The position numbers were made by a program, and so were the translations under genes. The notes under the pieces were generated by a model. The model saw only the letters and a program-made list of their open reading frames with translations. It was not told the origin of the DNA and made no database searches. This document shows positions 46,657 through 55,347 of a stretch of DNA of 57,066 bases, in pieces. Within the stretch, counting starts at the first letter, position 1; each line of letters starts with the position of its first letter. Source of the DNA: Rhodospirillaceae bacterium. GTDB lineage: Bacteria; Pseudomonadota; Alphaproteobacteria; UBA8366. The stretch spans positions 2,615 through 59,680 of the forward strand of contig PBOR01000041.1 of the NCBI GenBank assembly GCA_002724395.1, written 5' to 3'.

Positions 46657-46748
46657 CGCGTCAGGTGTCTTGAGGAAAAAAGTCGTTTATAGAAACTGAC
46701 AATAAATTTTATAGAGGGTGGGTCAAGATTAAAAATGTGAACTACTGA

Positions 46749-46991
46749 TTATTGCGTAGGTGCCTTTCTAATTTCATAGGTAAAGGTGCCGTTTTTCTCT
46801 TCCGCAGACATTAGAATGTGATTGTTGGTTTCGCAGAAGTGACGTACGTCAATGTAGCTCATAGGATCCGTTGCAATAAGCGTCAACCGAGCCCCTTGGC
46901 CAAGGCTGCGAAGTGCTTTTTGTATTTTTAAAACCGGCATTGGGCATTTCAGCCCGGAGGCGTCAACTAATAGCGGACCTTCGGAAGACAC
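46749..46991 (-). CDS. tusA: TusA/SirA-family sulfur carrier
   Basis: An 80-residue protein of the TusA family with the hallmark CPMPVLK near residues 16-22; the cysteine carries a persulfide (or perselenide in YedF-type relatives) in sulfur relay to tRNA, molybdenum cofactor or other acceptors. Start is GTG 46989-46991, 8 bases after the stop of the quinone oxidoreductase gene, with a weak ribosome site, so it is likely coupled. With the rhodanese two genes upstream it forms a sulfurtransferase pair in one operon. Whether it is the canonical TusA or a paralogue cannot be told. Confidence 0.87.
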   Translation of the reverse strand: MSSEGPLLVDASGLKCPMPVLKIQKALRSLGQGARLTLIATDPMSYIDVRHFCETNNHILMSAEEKNGTFTYEIRKAPTQ

Positions 46992-46999
46992 GGAAGATC

Positions 47000-47998
47000 T
47001 TAGCCTATCTCAAGCATAATCTTACCGGTATGTGTGGCGCTTTCCATTAAAGCATGTGCTTCTGCAGCCTGTTCTAGGGGCAGGCTTTGCCGTACCATGG
47101 TTTTGATAGTCCCATCTTCGATTATTGGCCATACTTTTTCGCGGAGTTGACGTGCAATCTCGGATTTAAATGTTTCCGGTCGGCTCCTTAGAGTAGAGCC
47201 TGTATATACAAGGCGTTTTAACATCACTGGCATTAAATTGATTTCTATTTTCGAACCTAAATTAAAGGCAAGTTGAACGATCCGAGCTTCAGGCGCTGTG
47301 GCCTTAATATTACGTTCAACATAAGGACCACCAATTGTATCAAGGATGACATTTGCACCGCCAGCTCCACGAACAATTTCGACAAAATCCTCTTCGTTAT
47401 AGTTGATGACCTGGTCTGCCCCTAATTCCTTGGCAAATGAACACCGGTCCGTCGGACTATCAGTAGTGAAGACAGTTGCACCGAATGCTTTACCGAGCTG
47501 GATCGCTGTTGCACCGATACCACCGGATCCACCATGGACGAGGAACCGTTCTCCTGCCTGGAGGTTTGCGACACCCATGAAAATATTACTCCATACCGTA
47601 AAGAACGTTTCGGGTAGGCTGGCCGCTTCGACAAGGTTCAACCCCTTTGGGATGGGTAAACAATGATTAGCATCGGCTCGGACGTATTCAGCATAGCCGC
47701 CACCATTAGTCAGGCCGCAAACCTTATCGCCTACAGTCCAGTTCGAAACATTTTTGCCCAACGCGACAACCTCACCGGAGACTTCGAGGCCGAGTAGATC
47801 GGTCGCACCCTTGGGTGGCGGATAATGGCCACGACGTTGAACAATGTCCGGGCCGTTGACCCCAACAGCGGCGACTTTGATTAAAATCTCATGGTCCGAT
47901 TGGGCGGGAACGTCGCGAAAGGCCGGTTTCAGAACCTTGGGAGCGCCAGGCTCAGTAATTTCGATAACTTTCATCGAGGTAGGAATGTTGGCAGACAT
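47000..47998 (-). CDS. NADPH:quinone oxidoreductase, zinc-free MDR (PIG3-like)
   Basis: A 332-residue medium-chain dehydrogenase/reductase of the quinone oxidoreductase class: GVNGPDIVQRRGHYPPPKGA around 47-66, LGLEVSGEVVALG around 69-81, and the NADPH motif HGGSGGIGATAIQLGKAFGATV around 152-173. Zinc ligands of alcohol dehydrogenases are absent. The family includes PIG3 and reduces quinones or reactive enals. ATG 47998 with GGGAGAG upstream. Middle gene of a minus-strand unit with rhodanese and TusA. Confidence 0.89.
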   Translation of the reverse strand: MSANIPTSMKVIEITEPGAPKVLKPAFRDVPAQSDHEILIKVAAVGVNGPDIVQRRGHYPPPKGATDLLGLEVSGEVVALGKNVSNWTVGDKVCGLTNGGGYAEYVRADANHCLPIPKGLNLVEAASLPETFFTVWSNIFMGVANLQAGERFLVHGGSGGIGATAIQLGKAFGATVFTTDSPTDRCSFAKELGADQVINYNEEDFVEIVRGAGGANVILDTIGGPYVERNIKATAPEARIVQLAFNLGSKIEINLMPVMLKRLVYTGSTLRSRPETFKSEIARQLREKVWPIIEDGTIKTMVRQSLPLEQAAEAHALMESATHTGKIMLEIG

Positions 47999-48072
47999 AA
48001 TTCTCTCCCTAAGAAATTTAAAAATGCACGCCCTTTAGGCATTTTGAAACAACAAATTACTAGTCTCGCTTG

Positions 48073-48405
48073 CTACTCAAATAGGATTGGGTAACCCGCT
48101 TCATGCCATGCTTGAATGCCGCCCTGCAAACGATAAATCGTACCCTCATGCCCAGAAGACATCATTTTCTTGGCAGCAATGCCGCAACGCACGCCGCTGG
48201 CGCAATGGAAGATAATTTTTTTATTATCTTTTATGGGTAGCACCTTGGGGTCGAATGACGAAAGCGGGTTTAGGTTCGCTGCCTCTATTCGGGCCAATTT
48301 GTGTTCGTGGGCCTCGCGAACATCTATTAGTAAAGCTTCTCCGGCTTCCAGCCAACTGTTGACGGTTGCCGCATCAACGAATTCTTCTTTACAGGTTTCT
48401 GCCAT
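48073..48405 (-). CDS. single-domain rhodanese-like sulfurtransferase
   Basis: A 110-residue rhodanese domain protein of GlpE size. The catalytic loop is HCASGVRCG around 67-75 with Cys68 as the persulfide carrier; LLIDVREAHEHKLARI around 25-40 is the usual family segment. It can transfer sulfane sulfur from thiosulfate or another donor to thiol acceptors; with TusA in the same unit it could be a sulfur (possibly selenium) donor step. First gene of the unit; divergent from the enoyl-CoA hydratase gene at 48514. Confidence 0.88.
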   Translation of the reverse strand: MAETCKEEFVDAATVNSWLEAGEALLIDVREAHEHKLARIEAANLNPLSSFDPKVLPIKDNKKIIFHCASGVRCGIAAKKMMSSGHEGTIYRLQGGIQAWHEAGYPILFE

Positions 48406-48513
48406 AATTTAACTCCGTTGTGTTAGTGCGAATATCGTCTAAGGGTTGGCCTTCAGGCTACTGATGTGCTTAGAGTGTTGGAAACAGACCTAACATAAAT
48501 GGGGGATCTTTAA

Positions 48514-49287
48514 ATGGGTGAATATTCAACCGTCGAGAAAGATGGACATCTTCTCATTGTCACCGTTAATCGACCAGAGCGTATGAATGCGCTGCATTCT
48601 ATGGCCCATTTCGAATTAGCTGAAGTTTTCGATGAGTTCGAAGCGGATGATGATTTATGGATCGCAATTTTGACAGGCGCAGGGGATCGCGCATTTAGTG
48701 CTGGTAATGACCTAAAGTTTCAGGCGGAAGGTGGTACCCGAGATAAGCCAGACACAGGCTTTGGCGGTATAGTTAGGCGTTTCGGTCGAACAAAACCTAT
48801 AATTGCTGCTGTCAATGGTGTTGCTATGGGAGGGGGCTTCGAGTTAGCACTCGCCTGCGATATAATCTTAGCAGCCGAAAATGCCAAATTTGCACTGCCG
48901 GAGCCACGAGTGGGGCTTGCGGCTATGTCCGGGGGACTACACCGATTGCCTCGGGTAATCCCAAGACATCAAGCATTGGGTATGATTTTGACTGGGCGAC
49001 ATGTTTCTGCAGAAGAAGGGTATAGGTTGGGCTTTGTGACAGAGGTTGTTCCAGAAGGTAAAGTGTTAGAATCCGCCAAGGAATGGGCAGGTGAAATATT
49101 AAAATGTTCGCCGGTCTCTATTCGGACTTCGATGGAAGTCGTGCGGCTTGGTCTCGAAAAAGCATCTGTCCAAGAAGCAATTGAGACTGTGTATGCCGCC
49201 GAAAAAGTATTGCGCAATAGTGAGGATTTTGTGGAAGGTCCTAAGGCATTTTCGGAAAAGCGCATGCCGGATTGGAAAGGTCGGTAA
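48514..49287 (+). CDS. enoyl-CoA hydratase/isomerase family protein
   Basis: A 257-residue crotonase-fold enzyme. Oxyanion-hole segments: AFSAGNDLKF around 63-72 and VNGVAMGGGFELALACDI around 98-115; ALPEPRVGLAAMSGGLHRLPR around 127-147 holds the region of the second catalytic glutamate, where only the EPRVG glutamate is clear. It hydrates enoyl-CoA to 3-hydroxyacyl-CoA or a related reaction, and could supply the crotonyl-CoA hydration step missing from the 30-34 kb cluster. ATG 48514 has a GGGGA ribosome site. Single gene. Confidence 0.87.
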   Translation: MGEYSTVEKDGHLLIVTVNRPERMNALHSMAHFELAEVFDEFEADDDLWIAILTGAGDRAFSAGNDLKFQAEGGTRDKPDTGFGGIVRRFGRTKPIIAAVNGVAMGGGFELALACDIILAAENAKFALPEPRVGLAAMSGGLHRLPRVIPRHQALGMILTGRHVSAEEGYRLGFVTEVVPEGKVLESAKEWAGEILKCSPVSIRTSMEVVRLGLEKASVQEAIETVYAAEKVLRNSEDFVEGPKAFSEKRMPDWKGR

Positions 49288-49558
49288 ATTTTTATTTTTT
49301 GCTATTTAGGTCTGGAATTTCCTCTCTTAAATGATCCTTTCGCCCTCTGGTTCTCGTTGAATTGACAGAACAATTTGGCAGGTCTTGATGGTGGTTTGCA
49401 CTGAAGGGCTGAAGGCCGGATTGGCGCTAGTTTCAGTTATAGGATGCATTTACTTGGACAAATAGTTCGAAATGCATTTTCCCTCTTATGGAACCCATGC
49501 AGGTGCCTTTAACATTGAACTTGAGGCCGATTGAATTCTTCTTTGGCCCGATTTCCCT

Positions 49559-50728
49559 TTAAAAAAGCCCCATTCCCGCAATGCCGGTTTCTAAATCCAT
49601 TCGTTCGACCAGTTCTCGTCCGACAAAATTCCTGAGAGTTTCGGTTGTTCCACCGCCAAGAGTACCATAGCGGACGCCACGGTAATTTCGTGAAACTGCA
49701 AAATCATCGATAAAGCCATATCCGCCATGAATTTGGACGCCTTCGCTACACACGCGGATAGACATTTCATTCACATAGATTTTAGCCATAGCTGCAAGGG
49801 TAGGGTTAGGAAAGGGATCGGCGGTTGCGGCAGCGCGATAGAGAATACTCCGACCTGCTTCAATTTCGGTCAGCATACTTGCCCCCTTCCAACGCATGCC
49901 TTGGAAATCACCAATAGGATGATTAAAAGCATCTCGGTCGCGCATATACCGAACGGATTCTTCTAAAGAGGACTCCGCCATGCCCAGACAGATTGCAGGA
50001 TTAAGGCAACGTTGCGTGTTGAAGGCTCCCAGTAATTTGCTTAGTGACCCTTCGTGCAGTGCTAGATGCTCCAATGGCACTTCAACGTTTTCGAAACGCA
50101 CATCCGCTAAATATTCACCACCCATTGTGTGATAACAGGCGTCAGCACTCATGCCTTTAGCCCCTTTTTCTACCAGCACACAACCGATACCCTTTGTTCC
50201 AGGCGTATTGTTGACGCGGGTAAATATTACGAAAAGGTCTGCTTCCTCAGCGCGGCTAATTAGAGTTTTAGAGCCGTTAAGAACCACCCTATCGTTCTTG
50301 ACCATGCAGTTGGTTTTCATATTACCAAGATCGGTGCCGCAATCCGGTTCGGTCATACAAATGGCGAGGATGCATTTACCCTCCAAAAGCCGAGGCAGGT
50401 ACTTTTCCTTAAGTTCATCAGAACCATAATGGGATAAAATTCGGCATTGGGTACCTACCTCGCCAAGTACGGCCATGGCTGTTACGTAGCACCCTTTAGC
50501 AATTTCTTCGAGCACAAGAACCGTATCGAGGACGCTCGCGCCCATCCCGCCATATTCTTCCGGGACGGACATTCCAAGAATGCCGATCTCGCCAAGTTTT
50601 TCCATATTTTCATAAGGGAAAGTGCCGTCTAACCATTTTTTGGCATTAGGCTCAATTACGTCTTTACGGACACGGCTTACCGTATCCATCATTTGCCGTT
50701 GCTCTTCCGTCAACTCGAATTGTAGCAA
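49559..50728 (-). CDS. acyl-CoA dehydrogenase family protein, atypical base
   Basis: A 389-residue flavoprotein of the acyl-CoA dehydrogenase family: CMTEPDCGTDLGNM near 130-143, LNGSKTLISRAEEAD near 155-169, and GVQIHGGYGFIDDFAVSRNYRG near 337-358. Both known catalytic-base positions look substituted: the YEGT site near the C-terminus reads LGGGTTE, and the isovaleryl/long-chain site reads FNTQRCLN with Gln where Glu is expected. It may use another base or a different reaction. ATG 50726-50728 with GGGAG upstream. It follows the senA-like gene on the same strand by 59 bases and may share its transcript. Confidence 0.85.
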   Translation of the reverse strand: MLQFELTEEQRQMMDTVSRVRKDVIEPNAKKWLDGTFPYENMEKLGEIGILGMSVPEEYGGMGASVLDTVLVLEEIAKGCYVTAMAVLGEVGTQCRILSHYGSDELKEKYLPRLLEGKCILAICMTEPDCGTDLGNMKTNCMVKNDRVVLNGSKTLISRAEEADLFVIFTRVNNTPGTKGIGCVLVEKGAKGMSADACYHTMGGEYLADVRFENVEVPLEHLALHEGSLSKLLGAFNTQRCLNPAICLGMAESSLEESVRYMRDRDAFNHPIGDFQGMRWKGASMLTEIEAGRSILYRAAATADPFPNPTLAAMAKIYVNEMSIRVCSEGVQIHGGYGFIDDFAVSRNYRGVRYGTLGGGTTETLRNFVGRELVERMDLETGIAGMGLF

Positions 50729-50787
50729 GATAATTCTCCCACGAATTAGAATGTCGATTTAAAAATAGCTACACCACGAATCTCTAT

Positions 50788-52098
50788 TTATGGCAATACG
50801 CAGGTTCGAAACCCGGCCAGGACATCGCGGCGATCTGGGGTGAAAAAGTTCCGGTAGCGTCCGGTTACCATCCTACTTCGCGTCGCCCAGGCGCCTCCAC
50901 GTAGGACTTTAGTTTCGTAGAATACCGGTTGTGAATAATCTTTATAAGAGTCCGGCGAGAAACCTGGATAGGGCTTAAATACCGTCGATGTCCACTCCCA
51001 CACATTGCCTAGCATCTGACGACATCCAAAAGCACTATCGCTCTGTGGAAAAGCGGCGACGTCCATAACGCCAAGAGCGCCGCCATCTAGGTTGGCGTGT
51101 ATGTGGTTTCCGGAGGTGGCGTGCCATGGAGTGTCACGTTTTTTTTCGCTAAGCATTGTTCTATCTGCGTTAGGCTCGCCTAGTGCAGCTACCTCCCACT
51201 CGGTTTCCGTGGGTAATCGACGTTTTGCCCATCGACAGAATGCAGATGCTTCATACCAATTCACGTGGATTATCGGTTGGTATGGCTTTAGGTCTTCAAT
51301 GGTGTCGAACCTTCTTACTGACCAATCACCTTCGCCGGTAGGCTGCCAATAGACTGGATGAACGGCGTCTTCCCGTTTACACCAGTCCCACCCATCTTCG
51401 TCCCAAAACTCCCGAATTTCATAGCCTTTTGCGTCAACAAAGTCTTTGAACTCTGTGTTGGTTACAGGTGCTTTAGCGATTTCGAACGGTTTGACTGGAA
51501 CCGGATAGATCCATTTCTCGTTATCAAAGAGTATAGCTTCATCCTTTGTTGAGCCCAGTAAAAATGTTCCCCCTGGAATTGTGACATCTCCTGGGTGGGC
51601 ACCAGCTTCTTCATCATCGGGGACTGCGGCAATTGTAAAGGTGGGTTTCGGATACCCCAGTGTTTGGCGTGAATAGGTATAGGCCTCCGTGTGCATGTCT
51701 TCGTGAAACGTAGCGAATTGATACATGTAACTGTCTACCTCGCTTGCATCCCCGACGCCGAGCCGGCAGATACAGCGTTCTAGGACGGCCTTGATGTAGG
51801 CGAGTGTTTCGTTCATGGGGAGCAATGGTAGGTCCCAACGCACCTCATGGGGAATTTCAATTGAATCGTAAATATCATCGCCTGGTGCGTGGTACGGAGC
51901 TTGGTCATAGAGATCGCGCAGAATAAATTTTTCGTAGAACCACGCTACATGCCCAATTTCCCAGCGTAATGGATTTACGATTTGCAGACGAGGTCCCATT
52001 AACTGATTTTCATCCAGTCCAGCTACTAGTTCCAGGGTCCGAGTATGGGCGTCCTTCATAATTTGTTCTAAATATGATGCAGCAACCGGTTGTGTCAT
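50788..52098 (-). CDS. senA: selenoneine synthase-like / EgtB-type sulfoxide-synthase family enzyme
   Basis: A 436-residue mononuclear iron enzyme with DinB-like N-terminal domain (about 8-150) and FGE-sulfatase C-terminal domain (about 180-436). The iron ligands match EgtB: His50 in EIGHVAWFYE, His132 and His136 in FHEDMHTEA. The C-terminal part shows GGTFLLGS, NTEFKDFV, HVNWYEASAFCRWA and NVWEWTSTVF. EgtB joins hercynine to a thiol; the SenA relatives join hercynine to a selenosugar, giving selenoneine. The assignment to SenA rests on the adjacent SenB- and SelD-like genes. No EgtD methyltransferase is in the window, so hercynine must come from elsewhere. The ATG has GAGG 9 bases upstream. 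Confidence 0.78.
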   Translation of the reverse strand: MTQPVAASYLEQIMKDAHTRTLELVAGLDENQLMGPRLQIVNPLRWEIGHVAWFYEKFILRDLYDQAPYHAPGDDIYDSIEIPHEVRWDLPLLPMNETLAYIKAVLERCICRLGVGDASEVDSYMYQFATFHEDMHTEAYTYSRQTLGYPKPTFTIAAVPDDEEAGAHPGDVTIPGGTFLLGSTKDEAILFDNEKWIYPVPVKPFEIAKAPVTNTEFKDFVDAKGYEIREFWDEDGWDWCKREDAVHPVYWQPTGEGDWSVRRFDTIEDLKPYQPIIHVNWYEASAFCRWAKRRLPTETEWEVAALGEPNADRTMLSEKKRDTPWHATSGNHIHANLDGGALGVMDVAAFPQSDSAFGCRQMLGNVWEWTSTVFKPYPGFSPDSYKDYSQPVFYETKVLRGGAWATRSRMVTGRYRNFFTPDRRDVLAGFRTCVLP

Positions 52099-52125
52099 AG
52101 GACGCGGCCTCTCTAAGATATAACG
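52099..52125. promoter_or_regulatory. 27-base divergent spacer between senA and senB
   Basis: Only 27 bases separate the start codons of the divergent senA (52098, minus) and senB (52126, plus) genes. Two complete promoters cannot fit, so at least one must extend into the opposite coding region. The minus-strand side holds a GAGAGG ribosome site for senA; the senB side has only a weak AAGAT, compatible with a leaderless or short-leader message. Confidence 0.45.
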
Positions 52126-53079
52126 ATGAAAATAATTCTTATCACACCTGCAGCAAAGTTAGCCAAGAACGGTAATCGAACAACGGCTATTCGATGGGCG
52201 CGTATTCTGCGCAAACTCGGCCATCAAGTTAGGGTCGACGTGGAATGGGACGGTCGACCGGCAGATATGATGGTCGCTATCCATGCCTGGCGTAGTGCAC
52301 AATCCGCATTACAATTTAGGGAGCGCTATCCCAAACGGCCGTTGATCGTACTCCTGGCAGGAACGGATATTTACCGCTTCCAAAAAAGCCATCCTAAGAA
52401 AACGTACCGATGTATGGAGATAGCCGATGGCCTGGCCTGCCTGCACGGACAAGTATACCGTTCTATCCCGGCTGAGTTTACTTCAAAACTGCATGTAGTG
52501 CATCAGTCCGCATCGCCCTTGAGCATAGCGCGTAAACCATCTGTTCGCCATTTTGATATTTGTGTGGTTGGACATTTGCGTGAGGAGAAAGACCCGCTTC
52601 GTACAGCGATGGCAGTACGCAACCTGCCACCGGACTCTAAAATTAGAGTTATCCATTTGGGGAAGGCGCATAGTGCAGATTGGGCGGACAAAGCTAAAAA
52701 AGAAATGGCGCGAAATCCTCGTTACCAATGGTTGGGGGAGGTTCCTGGTTGGCGCGTGCGTCGCGAATTCGTCAAGACCCACCTGATGGTATCAAGTTCA
52801 ATCATGGAAGGTGGCGCGAATGTGATTTCGGAAGCGGTTGCCGCCGGCGTTCCAATTATCGCATCTGACATTGAAGGGGCAAAAGGATTACTTGGCGATA
52901 GCTATGATGGTTATTATCCGGTGAAAGATACGCAAGCACTCGGCGCCCTGTTAGTACGAGCCGAAGTTGATTCGAGTTTCTTGAAGAGGCTTGAGCAACA
53001 ATGCGCCGCAAAGCTTTCCAAATTTACGCTGGAACGGGAAAGCGCTGAATGGAGGGTATTATTGGATGCGGTTTTATAA
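52126..53079 (+). CDS. senB: selenosugar synthase-like glycosyltransferase (TIGR04348 type)
   Basis: A 317-residue GT-B-fold protein. N-terminal ILITPAAKLAKNGNRTTAIRW (3-23) and a short histidine-containing acceptor loop, VAIHAWRSA (50-58), match the TIGR04348/SenB group; the C-terminal half has the GT4-type nucleotide-sugar segment SSSIMEGGANVISEAVAAGVPI around 224-245. SenB makes the C-Se bond by transferring a sugar from a UDP-sugar to selenophosphate, giving the selenosugar for SenA. The gene lies between senA and selD but on the opposite strand, its stop touching the selD stop (53079/53080). An ordinary glycosyltransferase role is the alternative, but the neighbours make SenB more likely. 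Confidence 0.8.
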   Translation: MKIILITPAAKLAKNGNRTTAIRWARILRKLGHQVRVDVEWDGRPADMMVAIHAWRSAQSALQFRERYPKRPLIVLLAGTDIYRFQKSHPKKTYRCMEIADGLACLHGQVYRSIPAEFTSKLHVVHQSASPLSIARKPSVRHFDICVVGHLREEKDPLRTAMAVRNLPPDSKIRVIHLGKAHSADWADKAKKEMARNPRYQWLGEVPGWRVRREFVKTHLMVSSSIMEGGANVISEAVAAGVPIIASDIEGAKGLLGDSYDGYYPVKDTQALGALLVRAEVDSSFLKRLEQQCAAKLSKFTLERESAEWRVLLDAVL

Positions 53080-55344
53080 CTATGACGAAATAGTAATTGG
53101 CTCTAAACGCCCACTATTTGGAAGAACATTGCCGATAATTGCCGTGCGTTTATAGCCAGCCTTTTTTAGCTCCGTAACCGTTGAATCGGCTTTTTTGTCA
53201 GGAATGCTGGCTATAAGACCACCGGCTGTTTGTGGGTCAAAAATCAGCGGATAACGAGGGTCTTGCGCCGCTGAGTCCACGTCATGAATGGCCCGTCTGA
53301 GTCGAACATTTTGGGGCTGCAGAGAGCTGAAAATACCTTCTGTTACTAGATCTAAAGCTCCCGCCAATAAGGGAATAGCATTTATATTCAAATCTACATC
53401 AACGCCGGACGGCTTTATCATTTCGACGAGGTGTCCAAGGAGGCCAAAGCCCGTCAGGTCTGTGCAGGCTGTTGCACCATTTGCATAAAGAATGTCTGCA
53501 CCTTGTTTATTTGATTGGATCATGCCTTTTAGCGCGGCATCAATCCAATTGCCCTCGGCTTTATGACGCATATCGGCAGCGAATAGTGTACCGGTGCCGA
53601 TTGGTTTTGTGAGAATGATTTTATCACCCGCTTGCATGCCACCTTTGCGGAGAATACGCGCTCTATCGACAAGGCCATTAATAGCAAAGCCCAACGACAT
53701 TTCGGAACCCTCACTGGTATGGCCACCAACCAATGCTGTGCCCGTTTCGTTTAGCACTTTCATGGCACCTGCCATCAATTGCGATAAATCATCTTCAACT
53801 TTATCTTCTAGGCCGAAAGGCAGTGTGACGATGGACAGTGCCGTCTGCGGCTCGCCTCCCATCGCGAAAATGTCCCCCAAGGCGTGGTTTGCTGCGATCT
53901 GGCCAAAAATATAGGGATCGTCGATAAAGGCGCGGAACGCATCGACCGTATGTACCATTACTTTGCCGTATGGCACTTCTACGACTGCAGCATCATCGGG
54001 CTCATGCAATCCAATTAAGACATCTTTGCGGGGAATAGGGGCTAATTGCGATAAAGCGCGTTGCAAGACTGACGCGCCCACCTTGGCCCCGCATCCACCA
54101 CAGCGCATGGCGATAGCGGATATTTCTTTGATTACATCTTCATTAGCGAGGCCCTTGGCTATATTAGTCTTCTCTTCATCACCCATATCAGGCAGATCGC
54201 TGAACTTTCGGATGAAACGCCGGTCGATCCAATCCTTCCACCGCCAAATTAATTTGCCTTCAGCGGTCCAATTGGAACGCGATGCCACCGCATATTTATC
54301 TCCGGTTGAGATAAGGCTTAAGAACTGTCGCTGCGGCTCAAAACGTTTTAAAGACTTACCTAAGAGGGCTCTTCGTAGATTGCGTTCCAGCGGTGGGCCT
54401 TGTCGCACGGCGAAGACGCCCGATTTTGGACGCGGATGATTTATCATGTCTGCGATATCGCCGGCGGCAAAAATTCCCGGATGCGATACGGATTCTAATG
54501 TATCTTTTACTTTGACGAAGCCACCCTCTGAAACTGATAAGCCACCTTTTTCGAGCCATTCTTGGGCGCTGGCCATGGTGACCCACAATATTTCATCGAG
54601 TTCGAAACTTTCTCCGTTCACACAATGCAAACGGCCAGGGCCTACGGTTTTAACTTCATGGTGGAGATATAGTTTGACTCCTCGTTCATTTAAAACGCGT
54701 CGGTACTTATCCCGCACTTTCCGATTATGGCCGATTAGTATGTCATTGTTGGTGAAAAGGTTATAGCTCGGCTCAACCCTTTTGTTGCCCGCTTTTTTAA
54801 GAATTTGGCGGAGGCGGAACTGAATGGCGAGAATGATTTCAACGCCGCCTGCTCCGCCGCCAACGACGCCAATTTTTGTTTTTCCTTTTGCAGCGACGAC
54901 ACGCTCAATAAGTTTATTCCAATGATTGACAAAGCCATCGATGGGCTTGACTGGCACTACGTTCTCTGTTGCGCCTTTGACAATTTTGGTGTTGGGGGCA
55001 GATCCTATATTGATAGAAAGAAGGTCGTACTGAACAGGCGGGCGGTTTTTACAGATGACCTGTTTTTTTTTCGGATCAATACCTGTCACTTCATCCAAAT
55101 AAAAGCGCGCATTGGCAAATCGCGCCAGAGGGCCTAAATCGATATGGGCTTCCGGGAAGGTATAATGGCCCGCGATGAAGCCGGGTAGCATGCCAGAATA
55201 TGGTGCTTCCAGGTCGCGGCAAATTAGTGTCAAGCGCACGCCTGGGAGTGGCTTCATACCGAATTTCTTCAAGACAGTTACGTGTGAATGTCCGCCGCCT
55301 ATCAGTACTAAATCTTTTAAAATAGGGGTTTCGGAATTTTCCAT
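53080..55344 (-). CDS. selD: FAD/NAD(P)-dependent oxidoreductase fused to selenophosphate synthetase (SelD/SenC)
   Basis: A 754-residue fusion. Residues ~10-375 are a NADH-dehydrogenase-2-like flavoprotein: GGGHSH at 16-21, SINIGSAPNT, a second dinucleotide motif GVVGGGAGGVE at 159-169, and FAAGD at 292-296. Residues ~395-754 are SelD, which makes selenophosphate from selenide and ATP: Cys418 in CGGCGAK corresponds to the catalytic Cys17 of E. coli SelD and Lys421 to Lys20; HEPDDAAV, HALGDIFAMGG, GGHTSEG and FDPQTAGGL follow. The flavin half could reduce a selenium species to selenide. Cys rather than selenocysteine is used. The start lies 3 bases after the PhnE-like stop, with its ribosome site overlapping that stop. 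Confidence 0.9.
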   Translation of the reverse strand: MENSETPILKDLVLIGGGHSHVTVLKKFGMKPLPGVRLTLICRDLEAPYSGMLPGFIAGHYTFPEAHIDLGPLARFANARFYLDEVTGIDPKKKQVICKNRPPVQYDLLSINIGSAPNTKIVKGATENVVPVKPIDGFVNHWNKLIERVVAAKGKTKIGVVGGGAGGVEIILAIQFRLRQILKKAGNKRVEPSYNLFTNNDILIGHNRKVRDKYRRVLNERGVKLYLHHEVKTVGPGRLHCVNGESFELDEILWVTMASAQEWLEKGGLSVSEGGFVKVKDTLESVSHPGIFAAGDIADMINHPRPKSGVFAVRQGPPLERNLRRALLGKSLKRFEPQRQFLSLISTGDKYAVASRSNWTAEGKLIWRWKDWIDRRFIRKFSDLPDMGDEEKTNIAKGLANEDVIKEISAIAMRCGGCGAKVGASVLQRALSQLAPIPRKDVLIGLHEPDDAAVVEVPYGKVMVHTVDAFRAFIDDPYIFGQIAANHALGDIFAMGGEPQTALSIVTLPFGLEDKVEDDLSQLMAGAMKVLNETGTALVGGHTSEGSEMSLGFAINGLVDRARILRKGGMQAGDKIILTKPIGTGTLFAADMRHKAEGNWIDAALKGMIQSNKQGADILYANGATACTDLTGFGLLGHLVEMIKPSGVDVDLNINAIPLLAGALDLVTEGIFSSLQPQNVRLRRAIHDVDSAAQDPRYPLIFDPQTAGGLIASIPDKKADSTVTELKKAGYKRTAIIGNVLPNSGRLEPITISS

Positions 55345-55347
55345 AAT

